This document shows, one piece after another, positions 6,375-12,581 of a stretch of 12,581 bases of DNA. The DNA is taken from NCBI GenBank assembly GCA_002477595.1, contig DLQN01000025.1, positions 1,770 through 14,350 of the forward strand. The letters run 5' to 3'. The position numbers and the translations under genes are program-made. The notes beneath the pieces were generated by a model. That model made no database searches. It saw only the letters and a program-made list of their open reading frames with translations, and was not told where the DNA came from. How positions within the stretch are numbered: position 1 is the stretch's first letter; every line of letters starts with the position of its first letter. This DNA comes from Roseivirga sp. UBA7431 (GTDB lineage: Bacteria > Bacteroidota > Bacteroidia > Cytophagales > Cyclobacteriaceae).

Positions 6375-7708
6375 AGCGCTAGCACTGCTTTTTTAAATTT
6401 TTCTCCTCTATCCTCATAGTTTTTGAACAGGTCGAAACTTGAACATGCTGGAGACAGTAATACTGTATCTCCTGGTGATGCCAAATCTTTTGCCCATCTC
6501 ACTGCTTTGATTAAATCGTCAGTAGCTTTTACCACGGGAACTATGTTCTCAAATGAGGTAATGAGTTTTGAATTATCCTTTCCTAAACAGATCAAGGCTT
6601 TCACCCTTTCTTGTACCAAAGCCTCAACAAGGCTATAGTCATTTCCTTTATCTATACCTCCTGCAATCCACACAATTGGTGCATCGAAAGCATCGAGGGC
6701 GTATTTTACAGCATCTAGATTGGTTGCCTTTGAATCGTTGATGTACTCAACTTCTTCGAGTGTTCGTACTGATTCAAGTCGGTGATCCGCATTCCTAAAA
6801 GTTTTCAAACCTTTCAAAAGACTTGCTTCATCTACACCCGCTATCAAAGCTGCATTTCCTGCCGCCATAGCATTAAGGGCATTATGTAGTCCCTTGATTG
6901 AGATATCTGCTCTGGGGGCAGATACCTCAATATCAAAAGGGACATAAAACAACCTATCATTTTGTATATGTGTTATCTCGGCAGCGTCTCTGCCCAGCGA
7001 GAAGGGACGTACATCTAGGCCACGAGTGGCCCTTGCAACGTCATCCCCGTAAAGGGTGTCATCCTGCCAATAGACAGCCTGACCTCCCAGGTGTATTAGG
7101 TGAAATATGCGCATCTTCGATGCGATATATTTTTGAAAGTCATTGTCGTATCTATCCAGATGATCTGGGGTAATATTCAACAAGACTCCGATTTCTAGTT
7201 TTAATTCGTAGGTATCATCGAGCTGAAAACTGCTCAGTTCGAGCACATACCAATCATGGGATTCGGTCAGTACTTGACGTGCAAAACTCTTTCCTATGTT
7301 CCCAGCTACACCCACATTGAATCCAGCTTCTTTTAGAATATGGTAAGTCAATAGTGTGGTAGTGGTTTTACCATTAGTACCTGTAATACCAATCAACTTG
7401 GCATCCGTGTACTTTCCAGCAAATTCTATTTCTGAAATAATAAGGTTACCCTTTGACCGTAATGACTTGATCAAAGGAGTTGTGTCAGGAATTCCTGGGC
7501 TCTTAATGACTAAATCACTTTTGAGAATTCTTTCCTCAGAGTGTTTGCCTTCCTCGAAATCAATCCCTGCTTCCTTAAGCTCGGTTCTGTATTTATTTCC
7601 AATTGAACCATGATCCGAAACGAACACGTCATACCCTTTAGCTTTCCCTAAAAGGGCAGCTCCTACACCGCTTTCACCGGCTCCAAGTATGGTTAGTTTT
7701 CGATTCAT
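6371..7708 (-). CDS. murD: UDP-MurNAc-L-alanine--D-glutamate ligase MurD
   Basis: This cytoplasmic ATP-dependent ligase adds D-glutamate to UDP-MurNAc-L-Ala. The 445 residues show an N-terminal GAGESGVGAALL (9-20) nucleotide-binding domain and the ATP loop GITGTNGKTTTT (107-118). Then come NITPDHLDRY (178-187), Lys198 in SKMRIF as the probable carbamylated lysine, HRLE (309-312), NDSKATN (324-330), GGIDKG (350-355) and LLSPACSSFD (417-426). NDSKATN together with SPACSSFD is diagnostic for MurD. The ATG is at 7706-7708. A 40-base gap separates it from the mraY stop, the widest gap in the operon apart from those around the four-helix-bundle gene, and nothing recognisable lies in it. Confidence 0.98.
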   Translation of the reverse strand: MNRKLTILGAGESGVGAALLGKAKGYDVFVSDHGSIGNKYRTELKEAGIDFEEGKHSEERILKSDLVIKSPGIPDTTPLIKSLRSKGNLIISEIEFAGKYTDAKLIGITGTNGKTTTTLLTYHILKEAGFNVGVAGNIGKSFARQVLTESHDWYVLELSSFQLDDTYELKLEIGVLLNITPDHLDRYDNDFQKYIASKMRIFHLIHLGGQAVYWQDDTLYGDDVARATRGLDVRPFSLGRDAAEITHIQNDRLFYVPFDIEVSAPRADISIKGLHNALNAMAAGNAALIAGVDEASLLKGLKTFRNADHRLESVRTLEEVEYINDSKATNLDAVKYALDAFDAPIVWIAGGIDKGNDYSLVEALVQERVKALICLGKDNSKLITSFENIVPVVKATDDLIKAVRWAKDLASPGDTVLLSPACSSFDLFKNYEDRGEKFKKAVLAL

Positions 7709-7748
7709 CTCAATTCAATTCTCACCCTTCGTAGAGCGAAACCTATTC

Positions 7749-8957
7749 TTAGCGCAACTTCAATGTGGCCAGCGCTATAATGGCCAATAGAATTCCTACA
7801 ATCCAAAAACGGGTTACGATCTTAGCTTCAGGGATTTCCATTTTTTGATAATGATGATGTAAAGGGGACATCTTAAAGATTCTCCTTCCCTCACCGTATT
7901 TTTTTCTAGTGTATTTGAAATAGCTCACTTGCATAATCACCGAGACATTTTCAATCACGAAGATCCCGCACAAGACAGGAATCAAAAGTTCTTTTCTTAG
8001 CACTAAGGCCAGCACGGCAATTACTCCGCCTAAAGAGAGGCTACCTGTATCTCCCATAAATACTTGCGCTGGGTATGAGTTATACCATAGGAAACCGACA
8101 CAGGCTCCGACAAATGCAGTACAGAAAATCACGAGTTCTCCCGAATCAGGAATAAACATGACATTCAAGTAGTCCGAGAAAATTGCGTTACCAGAGATAT
8201 AGGCAAGAATGGCCAATGCCAATCCAATAATGGCTGAAGTACCTGCGGCTAAGCCATCAATTCCGTCAGTGATGTTTGCTCCATTTGAGATAGCAGTCAC
8301 AAAAAAGATGACTATCAAAATGTAGATCGCTGCCGTGATCCATTCACTTTCAGTTGGGTTGAGTTTACTATAATCTAGTTCGTTGCCCTTTACAAAAGGA
8401 ATGGTAGTAGTAGTGGATTTCGAATCAGTATAAGTTCTGACTGTCTCTTCAGTTTGTACATTTCCAGCCTCGTCAAACTCTCTAACAACGACCGTATCAC
8501 TGAAATAGAGTACCGAACCAACAACAAGGCCTACCACAACTTGACCTACTACTTTGAACTTACCCGCCAAACCAGCTTTGTTCTTTTTGAATACTTTTAT
8601 GTAGTCATCTATAAAACCAATCGCTCCGAGGGCTATGGTAGTCACTAAAAGCAGAATGACATATATATTTTCTAGCCTTGCGAATAGTAGTGTCGGAACT
8701 ACGATAGCGGCAATAATGATAAGACCACCCATTGTAGGTGTCCCTTTCTTCTCCATTTGACCAGCTAAGCCCAAGTCACGAATGGATTCTCCAACTTGTT
8801 TCTTTTGAAGTATCTCAATAAGTTTTTTACCGAAAACTATCGTAATAAGTAATGAGAAAAGCGTAGCCATACCTGCCCTGAATGAGATATACTGGAATAC
8901 ACCAGCCCCAATCAGGTCAAATTCTCTATCCAAATAATCAAACAGATAGTATAGCAT
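7749..8957 (-). CDS. mraY: Phospho-N-acetylmuramoyl-pentapeptide-transferase MraY
   Basis: MraY is an integral membrane enzyme that transfers phospho-MurNAc-pentapeptide from UDP to undecaprenyl phosphate, giving lipid I. The 402-residue product has about ten membrane segments. Key motifs are KKGTPTMGG (70-78), FIDDY with Asp117/118, [10 protein letters not shown] (228-237) with Asp231, [12 protein letters not shown] (300-311) and SPLHHHYQ (364-371). It is about 40 residues longer than E. coli MraY. Most of the excess is in a polar loop at roughly 152-206, rich in Asp, Glu and Thr (TDSKSTTTT at 177-185), between the predicted fourth and fifth membrane segments, so probably outside the cytoplasm. 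Such a loop is known in Bacteroidota MraY. The gene starts 3 bases after the murE stop. Confidence 0.98.
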   Translation of the reverse strand: MLYYLFDYLDREFDLIGAGVFQYISFRAGMATLFSLLITIVFGKKLIEILQKKQVGESIRDLGLAGQMEKKGTPTMGGLIIIAAIVVPTLLFARLENIYVILLLVTTIALGAIGFIDDYIKVFKKNKAGLAGKFKVVGQVVVGLVVGSVLYFSDTVVVREFDEAGNVQTEETVRTYTDSKSTTTTIPFVKGNELDYSKLNPTESEWITAAIYILIVIFFVTAISNGANITDGIDGLAAGTSAIIGLALAILAYISGNAIFSDYLNVMFIPDSGELVIFCTAFVGACVGFLWYNSYPAQVFMGDTGSLSLGGVIAVLALVLRKELLIPVLCGIFVIENVSVIMQVSYFKYTRKKYGEGRRIFKMSPLHHHYQKMEIPEAKIVTRFWIVGILLAIIALATLKLR

Positions 8958-8960
8958 CGC

Positions 8961-10430
8961 TTAGTTCTGTTTATGGATTAGGTTCAACATCTCACTCAAT
9001 ATTTTCCTATCGTCAAAGTCTGTTCTAACTCCATTGATTTCCTGATAGGTCTCATGGCCTTTCCCTACTACAAGAATGATATCTTTTGGCTCAGCCAAAG
9101 CAGAAGCAGTTTTAATCGCTTCCCTTCTATCTTCTATGATTAAAGTCTTTTTGTAATTAGAAGGAGAGACCCCTTCTTGCATTTCTTTGATGATTGCCAT
9201 CGGGTCCTCATGGCGTGGATTGTCAGACGTCAAGACAACTTTATCGCTTAGTTCGCAAGCAATCTTCGCCATGATAGGTCGTTTGTCCTTATCGCGATTT
9301 CCACCACAGCCAACGACAGTAATTACCTTTTCATTTCCGGTACGGATCGCCTTTATCGTCAGCAATACATTCTCGAGTGCGTCAGGCGTATGCGCATAAT
9401 CTACGAGCGCTGTAATACCTGTTTCAGTGATTACTTGCTCAAATCTTCCTGGTGCAGGATCTAAGCTAGAAAGCTCCTCCAGCACCCTAACCTCATCTTC
9501 GCCTAATAAAGCAGCAGTTCCCAAAACAGCTAAGAGGTTGTAAGCATTAAAATCTCCAATCAGCTTAAACCAAACGTTTTGGCCATTTATATCTAACTCT
9601 AATCCCTCAAGCGTATTGGATAATATTTTCGCTTTGTAATCGGCAAGGCTCTTCAATGCATATTTATGCTTACTAGCCTTGGTATTTTGTAACATAACCG
9701 AGCCACGCTTGTCATCAGCATTTACCAAGGCAAATGCACTTGATGATAAACCGTCAAACAATAATTTCTTCGCCTTGATGTATTCATCGAAGGTCTTGTG
9801 GTAATCTAAATGCTCATGAGAAAGGTTAGTAAACACTGCACCTTCATATTTCAAGCCTGCTATTCTTCTCTGGACGATCGCATGTGAACTAGATTCCATG
9901 AAACAATGTGTACAGCCCTTGGCAACCATTTTGGCCAACATCTTATTCAGCGTAATTGCATCAGGAGTGGTATGGGTAGATGGTATTACTTCGTCATTGA
10001 TTTTGTTTTCAACTGTAGAGAGCAAACCTGTATTGTAGCCGAGCGCTCTGAAGAGTTCAAAAAGTAGTGAGACACAGGTTGTCTTGCCATTAGTGCCTGT
10101 AATGCCAACAAGTTTAAGTTTGTTAGACGGGTTTCCATATAAATTGGAAGCCATAACGCCCAATGCTTCAGCGGAATCTGCTACTTGAACAATGGCAATA
10201 TCATCGACAGTAGTTTCTGGTAGGCGTTCACAAACTATCGCAACCGCACCTTGCTGAATGGCCGTCTCAATATAATCATGACCATCAACCTGAGTTCCAG
10301 ACACGGCAACAAAGACACTGCCGGCATCAGCTTTACGAGAATCAAAGGCAAGTGTAGTTACCTCAGTCTCCATATCACCAGAAACTGTCTGTAACGCTAC
10401 TTTATATAATATGTCCTTTAACTGTGGCAT
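8961..10430 (-). CDS. murE: UDP-MurNAc-L-Ala-D-Glu--meso-diaminopimelate ligase MurE
   Basis: This cytoplasmic ATP-dependent ligase adds the third residue of the peptide stem. The 489 residues show an N-terminal uridine-binding domain with FDSRKADAGSVFVAVSG (29-45), the ATP loop GITGTNGKTT (109-118), STHTTPD (151-157), TNLSHEHLDYH (201-211), Lys221 as the likely carbamylated lysine, VDYAHTPDAL (343-352), GCGGNRDKDKRP (374-385) and DNPRHEDP (403-410). DNPR is the known determinant for meso-diaminopimelate over lysine, so A1-gamma type peptidoglycan is predicted. GKGHETYQ near the C-terminus is also typical. The ATG at 10428-10430 overlaps the last base of the PBP stop (TAATG), favouring coupled translation. 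Confidence 0.98.
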   Translation of the reverse strand: MPQLKDILYKVALQTVSGDMETEVTTLAFDSRKADAGSVFVAVSGTQVDGHDYIETAIQQGAVAIVCERLPETTVDDIAIVQVADSAEALGVMASNLYGNPSNKLKLVGITGTNGKTTCVSLLFELFRALGYNTGLLSTVENKINDEVIPSTHTTPDAITLNKMLAKMVAKGCTHCFMESSSHAIVQRRIAGLKYEGAVFTNLSHEHLDYHKTFDEYIKAKKLLFDGLSSSAFALVNADDKRGSVMLQNTKASKHKYALKSLADYKAKILSNTLEGLELDINGQNVWFKLIGDFNAYNLLAVLGTAALLGEDEVRVLEELSSLDPAPGRFEQVITETGITALVDYAHTPDALENVLLTIKAIRTGNEKVITVVGCGGNRDKDKRPIMAKIACELSDKVVLTSDNPRHEDPMAIIKEMQEGVSPSNYKKTLIIEDRREAIKTASALAEPKDIILVVGKGHETYQEINGVRTDFDDRKILSEMLNLIHKQN

Positions 10431-12529
10431 TAACCGAGCTCTAGTCTAATTTGTGCACCTTGATTTATTAGTCTACCCGCTGTGACTGATTGCTTACGCA
10501 CCCTGCCCGTACCGGTAATCGAAACTTTTAACCCTAAATTTTCTAGTATGTAGACTGCGTCTCTCAGCGTCATTCCCTGAACGTTTGGCACAAGGTTTTC
10601 TCCATCATGATTTTCTTCCCAAATAATCGCGTTGTTACTAACAGTTGATCTTACCCATTCTGATTGAACCTCTTTTCCGATATGATTTGAAATACCCAAC
10701 TGATTACACAGGTCGTTTAGCTCGTCAAACTTACCAGCCCTTATAAATGGAAACTTACCTTCACTCGCCAGTAGGTTTGGCTCGAAGGCATCATGGATTT
10801 CAAGGTTCTGTGCATAGATCATGTCTGCGATTTCTTGGAACACAGGAGCAGCAACATCACCACCAAATCGATTGTAACCCTCTGCACTATCTATAATCAC
10901 TATGCAACTGTATAATGGGTCTTTAGCCGGAAAATAGCCTGCGAATGAAGCATAATATTTCTGCCAAGTATAGCGCCCATTAATCAACTTCTGTGCGGTT
11001 CCAGTTTTACCTGCAATCTTATAAAAGTCGTTTTTTATATTTTTAGCGGTACCTCTTTCTACCACTCCTTCAAGCATTTTTTTCAGATCAGTAAGTGTCT
11101 CATCTGATGCGATTTTTTTATTCAGCACTTTCGCCTCAAAAACTTCAACTGACTGATCTGCGCGGTTGATACTCTTCACAAGGATCGGCTGAATCATTTT
11201 ACCATTGTTGGCAACGGCATTATAAAATGTGAGTGTTTGTAGAGGTGTTAATTGCGTCTCATAACCGACAGACATCCAAGGTAAACTCACATCAGACCAT
11301 GTCGGGTCGTCAGTATCCTTTATATATGGCTTACCCTCTCCCATCAATTGAAAACCCAATGGCTTACCAAAACCAGTTTTCTTAATGATGTCAATGTATT
11401 CTTGTGGGTTTCCTCCGAAGTGCTCGTCAACAAGCATTGCCGTACCTACATTAGAAGATTTCACAAAGACGTCCTCTACGCTGAGCATACCGTAACCACC
11501 ATTCTTGTGATCACGCATTACTCGATCACTGAACTCATGCGCCCCCTCACCTGTGTCAACAGAATCAGTTAGTTTAACCTTCCCTGCCTCAAGTAAAGCC
11601 AACATGGAGGCTAACTTGAAAGTAGAACCTGGGTCATTGTTTTCTGCCACAGCATAGTTCTTATTCTCTGCGTAAGTTCCATTTCTCGTCCGCTTAAGAT
11701 TTGAAATTGCCTTGATCTCACCAGTCTTAACCTCCATTAGCACCACCGTTCCATAAGCAGCATTATACTTAGAGACAGTTTTAAGGAGTGCGTTCTGGGC
11801 AACATCTTGAAGGTTAATATCTATAGTGGTATGAACATCATAACCGTCAACCGGCCTCACATCGGAAGATGCATTCACGGGTACCCAATTGTTACCAGCA
11901 ACTTTTTGGAACAAACCCTCACCATTTTTACCGGCTAGGTAGTTATTGAAGCTCTTTTCTATACCAACACCGACATTATCGTCATGCAGATAGCCGATAG
12001 TTCTCTCAGCAAGGGTACGAAAAGGATTATGCCGCTTATCTACCTTATTGAAGATAACCCCACCTCGCATTCGACCTAAATTAAAAATAGGCCAACTTTC
12101 CAGCTGTTGCTTTTCTTGATAATTAAGATCTCTATTATTAAGGAGTAAATATTTTCTCTTGGTTTGCCGAGCCTCCGAGATCTTCTTCTGATAGTAGTCT
12201 GAAGAATGATCCCGGAAAAAGGCCGACAATAGGTGTGAAAGGGAGTCTAATTTAGACGAAAATATCTCATCGTCAACGAGTGACGGATCAAATGCTAGTT
12301 TGTAGAAAGGCAGTGATGTAGCGAGTAGATCATTACCACTTGCATATATGCTACCTCTCGTTGCTTTTATCTTTCTATAGTCGAGACTATATGTTTCAGC
12401 CTTTTCTCTCCAAACATCTCCTTCGATCATTTGGATGTCTACCAAACGATAGACTACGGTCAAAACAAATAACACAGCTACCAAAAAAGCTATGCGGACC
12501 CTGAGCAATATGGATTTCTTAATATTCAT
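10430..12529 (-). CDS. ftsI: Class B penicillin-binding protein with C-terminal PASTA domain (FtsI/PBP3-like)
   Basis: This is a 699-residue monofunctional transpeptidase that cross-links septal peptidoglycan. A short basic N-terminus precedes one membrane segment (about 9-28). The dimerisation/pedestal domain follows, with RGSIYASGNDLLA (59-71) and GVGIEKSFNNYLAGKNG (187-203). The transpeptidase domain holds the active-site STFK (Ser302-Lys305), SSN (358-360) and KTGTAQ (508-513). The C-terminal 55 residues, starting VPNVQGMTLRDAVYILENLG (647-666), form a single PASTA domain. Such PASTA-tailed division PBPs are regular in Bacteroidota dcw clusters, and pairing with FtsW is inferred from the operon. 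The start ATG at 12527-12529 lies inside the last codons of the upstream gene (11-nt overlap). Confidence 0.97.
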   Translation of the reverse strand: MNIKKSILLRVRIAFLVAVLFVLTVVYRLVDIQMIEGDVWREKAETYSLDYRKIKATRGSIYASGNDLLATSLPFYKLAFDPSLVDDEIFSSKLDSLSHLLSAFFRDHSSDYYQKKISEARQTKRKYLLLNNRDLNYQEKQQLESWPIFNLGRMRGGVIFNKVDKRHNPFRTLAERTIGYLHDDNVGVGIEKSFNNYLAGKNGEGLFQKVAGNNWVPVNASSDVRPVDGYDVHTTIDINLQDVAQNALLKTVSKYNAAYGTVVLMEVKTGEIKAISNLKRTRNGTYAENKNYAVAENNDPGSTFKLASMLALLEAGKVKLTDSVDTGEGAHEFSDRVMRDHKNGGYGMLSVEDVFVKSSNVGTAMLVDEHFGGNPQEYIDIIKKTGFGKPLGFQLMGEGKPYIKDTDDPTWSDVSLPWMSVGYETQLTPLQTLTFYNAVANNGKMIQPILVKSINRADQSVEVFEAKVLNKKIASDETLTDLKKMLEGVVERGTAKNIKNDFYKIAGKTGTAQKLINGRYTWQKYYASFAGYFPAKDPLYSCIVIIDSAEGYNRFGGDVAAPVFQEIADMIYAQNLEIHDAFEPNLLASEGKFPFIRAGKFDELNDLCNQLGISNHIGKEVQSEWVRSTVSNNAIIWEENHDGENLVPNVQGMTLRDAVYILENLGLKVSITGTGRVRKQSVTAGRLINQGAQIRLELG

Positions 12530-12581
12530 TGTCTTCTACAATGATTTTAGTTGGTGGCTCCATACTCTCTTCTAAACCAAG
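12519..12581 (-). CDS. FtsL-like divisome membrane protein, C-terminal end
   Basis: Only the last 20 residues are present (LGLEESMEPPTKIIVEDNEY, then TAA at 12519-12521); the gene continues past the right edge. The frame is open to the edge and overlaps the PBP start by 11 bases. The tail GLEE..EPPxKI resembles the end of the small FtsL-like membrane protein found between rsmH and the PBP gene in Bacteroidota dcw clusters. In that role it would form a periplasmic coiled coil bridging FtsQ and the FtsW-PBP pair. Identification rests on this short tail and on position, so it is tentative. Confidence 0.6.
   Translation of the reverse strand, partial: LGLEESMEPPTKIIVEDNEY

Noticed and set aside
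7709..7748. Terminator or extra small gene in the mraY-murD gap
   Set aside because: The 40 bases contain no stem with a U-tract and no open frame of useful length.

Overview
The window lies inside a division and cell wall (dcw) gene cluster, and every supported gene is on the minus strand. In transcription order (right to left) it reads: ftsL-like 3' end, PBP/ftsI with PASTA, murE, mraY, murD, ftsW, murG, murC, ftsQ, ftsA, a small four-helix-bundle gene, then the 5' end of ftsZ. Several features point to Bacteroidota, probably a Cytophagales-type marine bacterium: this gene order without murF, ddl or murB; a PBP ending in one PASTA domain; a long MraY with an enlarged loop; a divergent FtsQ; and the FtsZ N-terminus. 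The genus is not determinable from the sequence alone.

From 12581 down to 643 the genes are packed almost without gaps. Overlaps are 11 nt (ftsL-like/PBP), 1 nt (PBP/murE), and 4 nt at murD/ftsW, probably ftsW/murG, murG/murC and murC/ftsQ. Gaps are 3 nt (murE/mraY), 40 nt (mraY/murD) and 8 nt (ftsQ/ftsA). This suggests one translationally coupled operon. MurE, MurD and MurC are Mur ligases of the cytoplasmic peptide-stem pathway. MraY and MurG build lipid I and lipid II. FtsW and the PBP form the septal glycan polymerase/transpeptidase pair. The FtsL-like protein, FtsQ, FtsA and FtsZ form the divisome scaffold. MurE carries the DNPR motif, so meso-diaminopimelate peptidoglycan is predicted.

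Two things stand out. First, the ftsA-ftsZ junction holds a 116-residue four-helix-bundle gene of the 23S rRNA intervening-sequence family. It is bracketed by two arrays of 7-bp repeats in inverted orientation (194-228 and 605-639), which look like a small cassette set into an essential operon. Second, murG has no ATG, GTG or TTG start that would keep its N-terminal GGGTGGH loop. The best start is ATA, which overlaps the ftsW stop in the same geometry as the other junctions. No RNA genes, CRISPR arrays, transposases or convincing terminators were seen, and no gene-free stretch exceeds 65 bases.
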